Of a stretch of DNA of 10,856 bases, positions 1 through 10,200 are shown one piece after another. The stretch's first letter is position 1. The number at the start of each line of letters is the position of its first letter. Position numbers and translations under genes: made by a program. Below the pieces are notes generated by a model that was given only the letters and a program-made list of their open reading frames with translations, was not told the DNA's origin and did not search any database. Source of the stretch: Firmicutes bacterium UBA5454 (GTDB lineage: Bacteria > Bacillota > Clostridia > Caldicoprobacterales > DTU083); contig DIQU01000014.1 in assembly GCA_002426555.1 (NCBI GenBank), positions 65,929 through 76,784 of the forward strand, written 5' to 3'.

Positions 1-1000
1 TTATCAAGGGTTCCCAAACTACCATTTATTGTTTCCAATGTTAAATGTCGGGCTATTATATTGGCGCTATCGTTATTGCTATAATCCAGAATAGAACCTG
101 CCGATGTCAGGTGGATATCTCTGCTGTCAGATAATATTACGCCTATACACAGGTCACCTGCTGCCTCAGATAGATATATGCTCTCAGATGCTTGTGCGTC
201 AACCTTCCCTGCATCACTTACAGCTGAGTCTATATCCAGGAAATTATCCTCTTTTCCTATACTGCCTGCAAGTGATATTAAGTTTATATTTTTTCCGACT
301 ATATTGGCGCTGTCGTTATTATCACTATCCAGGATTGAACCGGATGCCTTAAGGAATATATCGCTGGTGCTGGAGATTACCAACCCAATATTCATGTTAC
401 CTAAAGTTTCGTACAGGTAAATAGAGTATAATGCTGAAGCATTTAGCACGCCTTTTGCCGATATATCCAGGAAGTTATCAAGGGTTCCCAAACTACCACC
501 TATTGTTTCTAAGGTTAAATGTCTCGCTATTATGTTTGCACTATCGTTATTGCTATAATCCAGGATCGAGCCTGCTGCTATCAAATGTACATCTCCGTTG
601 TTCGAAGCTATTACACCTACACTCAGGTTACCTGCCGCCTCAAAGATATATATGCTCTCTGCTGCTTGTGCATCTACCTTGCCCGCACCACTTACGGCTG
701 AGTTTATATCAAGGAAGCTGCCTACCGCACCTATGCTGCCTGTAAGTGACACCAAATTGATATTCCTTCCGACAATATTGGCACTGTGGGTATTGTCATT
801 ATCAATGATCGAACCAGCTGATATAAGGTGTATATAACCGCTGGCATTTATTAAACCCAAACTAATACTGCCCAGTGTTTCCTGAAGATAAATGCTTCCT
901 CCGGCATTAGCATTTATTACTGCCTGGGGTTGGAGATTGATTCTTATTAAGCTTCCTGAACCACCTATATCCGACCCTGCTGTAAGGTTTAGGTTGCCGG
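1..1000 (-). repeat. Array 2: 158-residue (474-base) tandem repeat of two alternating half-units
   Basis: DNA around positions 2-120 recurs at 476-600 with strong identity (both start tatcaagggttccc), an offset of 474 bases. Within each period two half-units alternate: one with ARHLTLETI-GSLGTLDNFLDIS, the other with GKNINLISLAGSIG...LDIDSAVS. Both end in D-IHL-AAGSILD-NND-ANI. Half-units are 81 and 77 residues. An older degenerate unit is visible up to about 1000. The array continues past position 1. This repeat is distinct in sequence and length from array 1. Confidence 0.8.
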
Positions 1001-4000
1001 AACGAATCTCCGGCCCACTTCCCTTACCCCTTAGTATTGAACCGGAAACTATCAACTGTATGTTGTTTGGTGCAATTATGCTGCCATCTATTTGAAGATC
1101 TCCAGAAACCAGTTCTATTAAAAGAGTATTTCCACTTGAGATTGTTTGAGCATAGTAAATGCCTTTTACATTCTTTAGTGTAATTTCGCCTTCGGCATCT
1201 ACTGTCCAGGATTGCGCTTGGGTTAAGATGTCCAGAATGTTACCGGCTGTGATGTTGGACATTGTAAGTCCGTCAATTGCATCACTGCTTGATACAGCTC
1301 GAATTTCTCTAAGGATTATATTCAGGTATCCATTGACACCTGCATTAATGTTGATAACAGGGGTGAGAGATTGGTTTTTATATACATATATAGTTGCCCT
1401 GTTGCTTGTCTGGCCGATACTACCACCCGCAGCCATGTTTAGTATATATGCTTCTATAGCCCCTCCCTGCACGAAATAGATATTGCCACCTGCAGCGCTT
1501 ATGTTTACCGTTCCAGTCATGCTTTCTATAAGCCCCGCAATAAATATATTTGCCGCTGCTAAGCTTGTTATGTTAACAGTAGGCATGTCCTTTATGTCTG
1601 TAGTATATGTAACGTTTATTGTGTTACGGTTGCCCTCTGCAATAATATGCTCGTTGGGTTTCGCAGGGTCATTGTTAATGAGGTTTATCCCATTTACCCT
1701 CAAGTGCAAGTTTGAGTTGTTTATAATTTCAAGGAAGCTGACTATGGAGTTTTGATGTATAACTGCATTGCCCGTTGCAGCCCCCCTGGGTGAACTTATT
1801 GTCAGCATACCCACTTGTTGATTAACAAAGGGATTTATAATTATATCATTACCTGCTCTATACGCCGATATATTTCCTGTAGTATGTATGGTGCCGTCTG
1901 GGTCTATTATAACTGTAACCCCTGCCGCATTACCCAGGTATATATCCCCCTCCAGGTTAACTCCATTATCACTTATAAAGCTCCCTGGTGTACGACTGGT
2001 AACTTCACTGTCGAGGATTACTTCCTTTACAACCTTTACAGTTTCCCTAATAATGGTAGTGATGGTTTTTGTTACCCATTTTACAATATTGTTAAGGGGC
2101 CATGGCAGCCATTTTATTACCTTTTCCACAACAGTTTCTACTTTCGTGATCACTTTCTCAATAAATTCGGTTACGTACTCGACGGCCGTATGAGCCACTG
2201 CATCGGCATTCTTTCCATATATTTCAGTACCCCGAGGCGATATTGCTTCTACCAGGATTTCATCAGAATAAAGCTTGGATCCGGACTGTACATCCACGAA
2301 GGATTGTATATCCAAGTTATTTGAACCTTCGGTGATAATTGAGCCGGCAGCCCCTGCTCCTATCTCACCATGGGAATTACTATTGGTATCTATCCAAGCA
2401 TGACTGGAAATTATCTTTAATGTGTTTCCTCCCCTTAGGGTTGCACCCCGGGCAATTACATAGGTATAAGACTCGACGTTCAACCGGGATGTGGCTTCTG
2501 AATTAGAATGGGCTGCATATGTCTTTGAGTATGCATATGAATTTGCATGCAGCTTAATTACCCTTGCAGCAATCTCGGTATCCCCGCCCCTGACCGTACA
2601 ACCATTCATTATATCTACTCGGGTTAAAGCAATAACATTAACATTGGACTGAGTTCTATTTAATGTAACTGCGCCGCCGGTATCGATCTTGGCCCAGCCA
2701 TAGGCTTCCATATTGCTTTCAGCCAATACCCTGTTTATATTTGCTGAAGTCAGGTTGGTGCCGGTTCCAAGTACAATTGTTGTCATGACAATAAGTTCAG
2801 TAACAGCACTGGTGCTGGCACCAGCTGCAACTCCGCCTGCACCGCCTGTGGTGCTGGATTTTCTTGCATTACTGGTGGATAAGGCTGTAATTTCCGAAAT
2901 ATTTCCCGCATCCACAAATGCACCAGACTGGGTTTGAGTATTTACTGTATTTATTAATGTATTGGTCACGGCAGTAATTCCAGCTGCCGCCAAACCATAG
3001 GCACGTCCCGACGCCTCAGCTTCGGTAATGCTGGAGGACTGTGAATTGATTTTTATATTATTCCCTGCCTCAAGGCGGGAGTTTTGCCCCAAGGTAGTAT
3101 TCAATATGGAAGTGGCAGTAGTATTTGCAACAGAGCCTGTACCACCTACCAGTGAACCGGTAGAGGTAGTGGCATAGGATCTGACCAGTGCATTCACATG
3201 CCTTGCTATTATATCTATATTATTACCGGCTATAAGCTTCGTTCCACTTCCTACTGATGCGTTTATCGTTGCCAGCCAATTGGCTGAAGCAGTAGAAACC
3301 CCTACAGAAATCCCACCTATATTGATACCATTTGCCTGGGCACTAATGCTTCCCTCCCCTCGAGCTTCTACTGTTATTGATCCTGTATTAGTCTTGAAAA
3401 CACCACCGCTGGTGCCCAGATATGCGTCAACCTGAAGGGTGACTAAACCGCTTGCAGATGAGCCCCCTCCTGACACTACACCACCGGCTGCCTGCTGGGA
3501 AGTAACAGTTGGAGTACTGCTGCCCAGAGCGTTTATAGTAAGTTGGCTGCCTGCTGTAACACTGGAAGGGCTTTGGGTGGTGGAATCGATATATGCCTTT
3601 ATTATGCCGGAGGTGGATACATTGACTACAACTCCCCCTATACCAACAACACCGCCTGAATTACCATTCCCATCAGCTTGACCGTTTATGTTACCTAGGG
3701 ACAGAATGATAATATCCCTGCCGGCTGTGATGTTTGCCCCACTGCCTATATAGGAATTTACTTGCACCGTATGGGATGCTAATACGTTAGCACCGGTAGC
3801 CCCAACTAAGGCGCTCCCCCCACTGGCATTAGCCAAAGCCTGAGCTTTTTCACTCCGTTTGCTGCCATTTACGCTGTAGTTATGGAGAGCTTTTATAATA
3901 ATATCGCGACCGGCATTGATCGAAACATTGTTTCCAAAATAGGCCGATACATCAGAGTCTATAACAGCCTGGGCTAGAGAGACACCAATGGAAACCCCTC

Positions 4001-7000
4001 CGACACTGACTCCTGTACCTTTAGCGCAGGCGTCTGCAATTGCATGGGCGGTGACATTTACATCCCCCGATACCGTAACTACAGCACCACTGCCAAGATA
4101 GCTGGATACCGTTGGTGAAGCAGAAGCCTTGGCCTGGTTACCGCTGCCCGATAAAATCCCAGCGGCTCCGGCGATTGCATTGGCGATTACATCATTATTC
4201 CATGAAGAAGTCACTGTTAATGATGATGCATCCACCACTATGTTATTATTAAGATAGGCATAGGAGAATCCGTTTAAATTGGCTCTGGCCAATGAGGCAC
4301 CTAAGGCGCCAACTCCAGCGGTTGTACCTACTGCCTCAGCCTTTAGTGTATTGTTAGCAATAGATCTAACTATCAATTTTTTAGCCTTTAATACCTGAAC
4401 CCCTGAATTTATATAGGCCATCACTGTGTTATTAACATCCAAATAAGCTACAGCCGCACCAATACCTACCAATCCTGCAGAACCACCGAAGGCGGTAACA
4501 CTATACTGTGTATCGCCTTCTGCCTGGTTGACAGCCTCTATGATGATGTTGCCGTTGGCTGAAAGCTTAGCATTACTATTTGCAAAGGCTTCTGTAACGG
4601 TATTTATTGTAGCTACCCCTACACCGCCACCTACTCCTACAACACCGATTGAGGCACCGCCTGTCAGTATGGAGACCTTGGTTGCGTCATTGGCATGGAC
4701 GTTTATGTCGTTATCTGCTTCTATCTGTGCCCCGGCACCAATATAGGCCCGGGTCCTGTTTAATGAAGCAGCTGAGGTTTCATTCAGGTAAGATGATATG
4801 TTGAGGGCTGTAAGTCTGTCACCCATACTGGATTCCAGATCTTGTGTATGTTCTGAGCCACCTAACTGGCCGGTTACAAAGTCATTGGAAATCTCGCCGT
4901 CTACAAAGGATCCTGCATTTTTAAGACTGTTCCGGCTGTCAGCGTCCAGTCTGGCACCAATTGACACCACTGATACCGCAGCACTTATACCAGCCACTGC
5001 TCCTCCGGCTGCGCCTATTGAATAGCTGTCAACGTCCTTAATTGATTGAGCCTGAATTATTACATTTCCCGCCGGCTGGGCTGCGCCACTGTAACGCTTT
5101 GCATTAACCCTGGCGTTTGCGCCAATATACGCCGTTACTGTATTTCTAATAACAGTAACATCAACTGCAGCACCTACACCGCCCAGCCCGGCATAACTTG
5201 GTGAACCCCCTATGCCCAGTACTGTTACCTTATCTATCGCAACAACCCTGACAGTTTGATTCTCTATACCACTGTAGATAACCTGATTGACCCGGGTATA
5301 GCTTCCTATATATGCCTGGGTAGTAGTATTGACCACATTGACTACCACAGCCCCGGCAACACCGACTGCTCCGCTGCCCGCTCCACCAACAGCAATGCCA
5401 ATAATATCCCCAATGGATTCTGCCCTTATATCTATCGTTCTTGCCGCGTACAGTTTTGCTCCTGCAACAAGACTGGCAGCGTTTTCAACATAAGCCCTTG
5501 TGGTGTGGGTAATTACACCAACAGTTACTCCACCGCCAACGCCGGCTGCTCCGCCAATCGCCCCACTGATGGTATCAATATTTACCATACAATCGTTATA
5601 GGCAAGGATTATTATATCCCTGCCGGCTCTAAGGTCTGCGCCCTTATGTACATAGGACAGGGTTTGTCCATCAACCACGCCTACTGCTGCTGCAGCCCCT
5701 ACTCCCGCAATAATTGCCCCCGATCCATTAGCAGTTATAATGTGCATATCCTCCTCGGACCATGCGATAACCCTAATGTCCCGCTTGGCATTTATGTTCC
5801 CGCCAGCGTGAGCCCTTGTAGTATTGCTTATAACTCCAACATTGACAGCCCCACTGACTCCGGCTATACCTGCACCGCCTATAGTGCCTTCGGTCATTAC
5901 CATCAAGGCGTTACTGAAAGCCTCTACAATTACCATTTGTTCAGATGAGGCCGAACCATTGTTTTGGTTTATGTTAACACCGTCTGCTATATACGCCTCT
6001 GTCACCGCATCCAATACGTTGGTGGTATTTCCGCCGGTTACGCCGGCTATACCTGCACCGGCTACCGCAATGGTGGTGGTAATTATCTTTTGATTGGAGA
6101 CTGCAATCACCGATAATCCCTTTATCTTTTGGGTTTGCTTGGTGGCCAGTCCCTCACCAGGTATATTTATATTATGGGTGATATCTGCATTGCCATCCTC
6201 ATCCTCAGCAATCAGGTCTATGTCTATACCATCCTCCAGACTGCCGTTGGATATACCATCCCGTTTGAAATCCAGATCCTTGTCAACTACCAGCTGAGTA
6301 TCCGGTATCCCATCACCGTCTGTATCTATCCACTTCTCGTCGTCCCATGCACCCTTTGACAGTGCAGATGCGTCTCCCAATTCGCCGGTATAAACATCTA
6401 TACCATCTGCATTGCCCCGAGCATTTACAGTTGCTCCGTCTGCTATATAGGCCATGGTCTTGCTTACTATGGTATTTACGCTTACCACTGCACCTACTGC
6501 CGCCACACCAGCGCCGTTACCTACACCTACCACTGATATCAGCAGTGAATCATCGTCTGCTGACACCTTGACATTCCCTTCCGAGTCTACCAATGCCCAT
6601 CTATCTATAAAGGCTTTGGTGGTATTGGCAAAGGTAAAGGTTCCCACGTCTCCGCTTACTGCTGCTGCACCAGCGCCAAAGATAGACGCTGTTACTGCTA
6701 CCAATAACTGTGTTGACTCTGCCGAAACTACTATGTTTTGTCTGGCATAAACCTTTGCACTCTCTCCAATAAATGCCTGGGTATCCTTTGTCAAAACACC
6801 TATATTGGCTGCGCCGCCTACCGCTGCTGCTGCTGCCCCGCCACCGGATGCACCTGCTGTCACAATGTATGTATGACCATTGGCCAAGACATATACCGAC
6901 TGAGCAGAAGTTGCATAACCGCTGTCAGCATTTATAACTGCGCCATTTCCAATATACGCCTTGGTCTGCGTCCTGATAACCGTCACCTTTGCTACACCAT

Positions 7001-7283
7001 TTACTCCCGCTGCTGCTGCACCGCTTCCGGTAATCCCAGCGGTAAATACGTTGTCGGATGTGTTGGCTTCGATGATGGTATTTCCACCTGCATTGGTATA
7101 TGCCCCGGCAGCTATAAATGCTTCGGCGGAATCATGAATCAAAACTATGGACATAACACCGGCAACACCTGCCGCTGCCCCTCCGGAACCGGCAACATCG
7201 GCTGCAATGGCTGCAGTCTTGTCATTTGCCTTAATAGTTAAATTCTCTCCTGCATTGACCCGGGCATTGAATCCGATGAAGGC
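1..7283 (-). CDS. Continuation of the giant repeat protein after the in-frame TAG; 3' end outside window
   Basis: Directly after the TAG the same frame continues for 2,427 codons with no stop, to the window edge. The first three codons complete the interrupted AFIG strand, so this is the same protein and not a new gene. The first conventional start codon in it is ATG at 7154..7152, which has no Shine-Dalgarno sequence and no signal peptide and lies inside a repeat; independent initiation there is unlikely. In order it holds repeats 19 to 43 (to about 2700), a beta-rich region (to 2210), a helix-prone segment (2207..2013), an irregular beta domain (to about 1000) and a 158-residue tandem repeat (to 1). 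It contains only four Cys codons, at 5591..5589, 4028..4026, 2600..2598 and 149..147. If the TAG is real and not read through, this part is an untranslated pseudogene fragment; if it is an error or is suppressed, it is the C-terminal two thirds of one protein. Confidence 0.85.
1000..2010 (-). other. Irregular beta-helix-like domain after the linker
   Basis: A beta-strand-rich region without a clean period begins with GVNLEGDIYLG and DPDGTIHTTGNIS. Strand-turn elements such as AAGGNIYF, AAGGSIGQ, AGNILDIL, SGDLQIDGSI and AGSDIGGSGS are scattered through it, resembling haemagglutinin-type beta-helix coils. Towards its end it merges into the SIYL-ETLG pattern of array 2. The frame is fully open. 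Family placement is inferred from pattern only. Confidence 0.5.
2013..2207 (-). other. Helix-prone Trp/Pro linker between the two arrays
   Basis: About 65 residues with no Gly/Asn turns: Val, Ile, Glu, Lys and Thr alternate in a pattern suggesting amphipathic helix, for example EFIEKVITKVETVVEKV and RETVKVVKEVI, around a central KWLPWPL and a later VKW. It is unlike everything else in the protein. It is too charged for a typical transmembrane segment. It may be a coiled coil, hinge or membrane-interacting helix; the sequence alone does not decide. Confidence 0.6.
2208..2700 (-). other. Irregular beta-rich segment between array 1 and the helical linker
   Basis: The AYIG pattern is lost, but alternating hydrophobic/polar strands and GG turns persist (TVRGGDTEI, ATLRGGNTLKI). 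It includes a run rich in Ser, Tyr, Ala and His (SYAYSKTYAAHSNSEATS) and one Cys at 2600..2598. The two RGG-centred stretches resemble each other, suggesting two diverged repeats. It probably belongs to the same beta-solenoid; no separate function is visible. Confidence 0.5.
4752..4952 (-). other. Insertion block B (67 residues) before repeat 31
   Basis: This insertion lies between SVVSIGA and RAYIG and is homologous to block A twelve repeats earlier (shared LD, GQLGGSE, SSMGD, ISSYLNETSAASLNRT-type skeleton). Here the frame continues with Arg (CGG) where block A is followed by TAG, which gives an internal control for the intact form. Confidence 0.65.
6114..6416 (-). other. YTGE loop in repeat 24, enlarged with calcium-binding-type Asp-rich segment
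   Basis: This 101-residue insertion begins with GNAD and YTGELG, as in repeat 12, then continues with DTDGDGIPD (6326..6300), a DxDxDGxxD loop as in thrombospondin type 3 and related calcium-binding repeats. A second acidic stretch follows (6284..6180: DKDLDFKRDG, LEDGIDIDL, EDEDGNAD). The array resumes at about 6113. Calcium binding is inferred from the motif; a structural or protease-exposed protrusion is an alternative. Confidence 0.7.
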
Positions 7284-7286
7284 CTA
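7284..7286 (-). other. In-frame amber (TAG) codon interrupting the giant ORF
   Basis: The minus-strand codons read AAT ACC TAG GCC TTC ATC GGA, that is NNT-stop-AFIG. In other repeats this position is a variable residue: Gln (ACC CAG GCA at two repeats), Lys, Arg or Glu. The matching position in the paralogous block is Arg, CGG at 4751..4749. A single C-to-T change from CAG would give this TAG. The sequence ACC CAG GCC would contain CCAGG, a Dcm-type site whose inner C is the mutated base; the present sequence is CCTAGG. The ancestral codon and the methylation are inferred. Confidence 0.9.
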
Positions 7287-10200
7287 GGTATTATTCAGAG
7301 CCGCCTGGGAAGGTTCATCAAAATACCCGCTTATACCGTTCTGTGATATATGGTCATCCAGCATGCCATCTACCTGTAATGCATAATCGGAGTTGCCCAG
7401 CAACCCATTCGCTGGATTATTACCAATCTGACTGTCAACAGCATCATGGGTGTTTCCTTCCCCTTCACTGTTGCTAAGTCCGTTTGATGCATGGGAGTCA
7501 AACAATGCGCCCACTGCAATTACCGAAATGGAACCTGCTACTCCGGCTGCTCCGCCGCCTGCACCGGCTATAACTACTGAATTAACGTATTTATCGGATA
7601 TGGCTATAATATTCATGTTTTTCCTTGCATTTACATAGGCACCGTCCCCTATGAATGAAGAGGTTTGATTTCTGACTATGGTTACATCTGCTGCCGCTCC
7701 AACTCCGGCCGCTCCACCACCGGCTCCGGTCCCCGAAGCCCCTACGCTGATAACCCTGTCCTGTGCCCGTACTATAACAGACTGACTGGTCGATCCAAAG
7801 CCTGTATCCTGATTTATTCGGGCATTTGCTCCGATATATGCCTGAGTGGTGGTGCTGGTTACCTTTACAACTACAGAACCAGCTACTCCTGCCGCTCCGC
7901 CGCCAGCACCGCCTATTGCAGTTGCGACTACATTTTCAGTTGTATCGGCTATAATTTCCAAAACGCCTTTGATATTTGCAATAGTTCCATTGCCCAGGTA
8001 TGCCCTGGTACTGCTGGTAAATACTGCAACAGCCAGTGACCCGGATACCCCTGCAGCTCCCCCGCCGGCACCTGAACCGGCCGTCAATGCCATAATGGTG
8101 TCGTTAGTCGCAAAAACCCTGGCATTTCCTTCAGAGAGTAGAGCAGCCCCTATTCCCGTATAGGCCTCGGTCTTATTATTCACTACGCTGACCGATACCG
8201 ACCCGCCTACTCCGGCGCTTCCGCCCCCGGCTCCACCCACTGTAGTGGAAACATGCATATCTTTGGAGCGAGCAGAGATTAGGATATTCTTCTTCGCCTT
8301 AACGTTGGCATAATCGTCTATAAAGGCTTTGGTGGTTTTGGTTATTACAGCCGTATCATTGGAACCTCCTACCCCGGCTGCTCCGCCACCGGCACCTGCT
8401 ATGGCAGTTCCAATCAGCATGGTATCACTTATCGCCATTACGCGAATTTCCTGGTTAGCATTCGCACCGGCATTATTTTCGTTGATTATTGCGCCAATGC
8501 CTATATAGGCATTGGTGTTGGTATTGATAACATTGGTAGATACGGTAACCGATACTCCTGCACTTCCAGCGCCGGCTCCTCCAACCACCATGGATATAAT
8601 ATCTTCATTGGAATAGGCTGCTATCAAGAGCCCACGACCACTGCTCTTCTTCTTTCCGGTCTCACCTGTATAAAAGGACACGGCATCCCCATTCCCCAGG
8701 GCAGTCACTTTCGCACCCTGACCAATATATGCCTTAACCGAGTTTATAATGGTGGAAACACCCACTGAACTGCCTACACCGGCAGTTCCGCCGCCGGCAC
8801 CGCTGCCCGCCAGCATCACCAATATCAAATCATTTTGGGCGACAATTGCTACACTGCCGTTGGTTTCCACTACAGCACCTTGTCCTATATAGGCCTGTAC
8901 ATCATTGGTGGATACAAAAATGGCAACTGCTCCGCCTACGCCAGTAGTCCCGCCACCGGCGAATCCAGCGGTGATGGATACAATGGTCTCAGAAGATAAG
9001 GCTGTTATAATGATGTTTTTTGCTGCCTTTACCTGGGCTGGCCCTATACCATCACCATCTATATCGTCGGCAATATATGCCTTTACTGTTTTTATAATTG
9101 CATTGGTGTCTGTAGAGGCGCCTACCCCTGCAGTACCTCCCCCCGTGCCGCTGCCTGATATACCTACTAATGTAGTGTTATCAGTTGCAGACAACTCTAT
9201 TGCCTGGTTGGAGGAGGCATAAGAAGTGTCAGTATTTATTTTTGCCCCCTGCCCTATATAGGCCCGGGTATTGGACTTTATGGTTTTTATCGCACCAGAC
9301 GCCGCAACGCCGGCAGTTCCACCACCGCTGCCACTTATCACTGCAGTAATATTAAGGGCATTGGATTGAGCCTTTATCGTTAACAATTTATCTGCATCTA
9401 CCACTGCATTCTGGTCGATATAGGCCAGAGTATTGTTGAGCAGGATGAATATGGCTAATGAACCCCCAACCCCTGCTTCACCTCCACCGGTGCCGCCACC
9501 GGCAATTAAGTAGGCATGGGTATCGTTTTTAGCATCAATAATGATGTTACCTGATGATTTAACCTCAGCTTCCTGGCCGATATAGGCCTCAACAACATTT
9601 TTAGTAAGCATGATTGAGAGTACGCCGGTCAAACCGGTATTACCGGCTCCCGAACCACTGACTGCAATAATGGTAAATTCCTGTTCAGCATCAGCTGCTA
9701 TCGTTATATTTCCACCACTGATCACTTTGGCATTTTTGCCGATATAAGCCAGTACTTTATCATTGTTTATAATATTAACGGTAGTAAGACCTGCCCCAAC
9801 CTTTTCAGCCCCGGCAGCTGAACCGCCTATTGCCTTTGCATTGACGTCAGATTTGCTGGTTATGTCAATATTGCCGGCAACAGTGACCACGGCACCATCA
9901 TCAATATATGCTGCGGTGGTGGTGTTGGACACAATAACCACAAAGGCTCCGGCCAAGGCGGTAGGACCTGTTGATGCCGCACCGGCAACAGCTTCAGCGT
10001 AATAATTGTTGGAGCTTAGGAAATTCGCCAACTTCAGACCTTCAAATATATTGTCCGTTAAGGTATTATCTTCAAAATCGAAATCTATACTAAAGTCAGT
10101 TAGGTTTACTCGGTGCTTAAGAGCCGTTAGACTCAAAGCATTAGCTGTAACTACAGCACCCTTTCCTACATATCCACTAACTACATTATTTGAATAAATA

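Larger units (their letters stand above)
4590..7121 (-). repeat. 12-repeat block, copy B (repeats 20-31)
   Basis: This block has 844 codons and follows copy A directly. Its fifth repeat carries a YTGE loop enlarged to 101 residues by an acidic calcium-type insertion, and its twelfth is preceded by a 67-residue insertion homologous to that of copy A. The size difference from copy A is close to the extra length of the enlarged loop. The block reads through without any stop. Confidence 0.6.
7122..9425 (-). repeat. 12-repeat block, copy A (repeats 8-19)
   Basis: This block has 768 codon positions and includes the TAG. It carries a YTGE loop in its fifth repeat (8696..8625) and a 73-residue insertion before its twelfth (7505..7287). 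Copy B has related insertions at exactly the same repeat numbers, which is why I read the two as an ancient block duplication. Boundaries are set at the AYIG anchor for convenience and could be shifted by any number of units. Confidence 0.6.

Noticed and set aside
1..785. 474-base direct repeats as a CRISPR array or mobile element
   Set aside because: The period is a whole number of codons, the frame stays open through all copies, there are no spacers or inverted ends, and the differences are those of a diverging protein repeat.
5256..5948. 230-codon plus-strand ORF, and many shorter plus-strand ORFs of 60-170 codons across the window
   Set aside because: They lie antisense to the repeat-bearing frame, have odd compositions (Cys/Tyr/Asn-rich or Pro/Ala/Thr-rich) that are the direct reverse of the repeat codons, and have no convincing ribosome-binding sites. 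They are open because the sense protein rarely uses codons whose reverse complements are stops in those frames.
7152..7154. ATG as start of a separate downstream gene after the TAG
   Set aside because: It lies in the middle of a repeat strand (GVAGVMSIVL), has no Shine-Dalgarno sequence, and would yield an internal fragment without an export signal.
1..7283. TAG reassigned as a sense codon genome-wide (alternative code)
   Set aside because: Only one TAG occurs among about 3,618 codons while CAG and CAA are frequent; a reassigned codon would appear many times in a gene this long.
8780..8815. GC-rich ccgccgccggcacc-type runs as terminators or regulatory hairpins
   Set aside because: They recur once per repeat and encode the Gly/Ala-rich motif in frame; there is no T-tract and no intergenic space.
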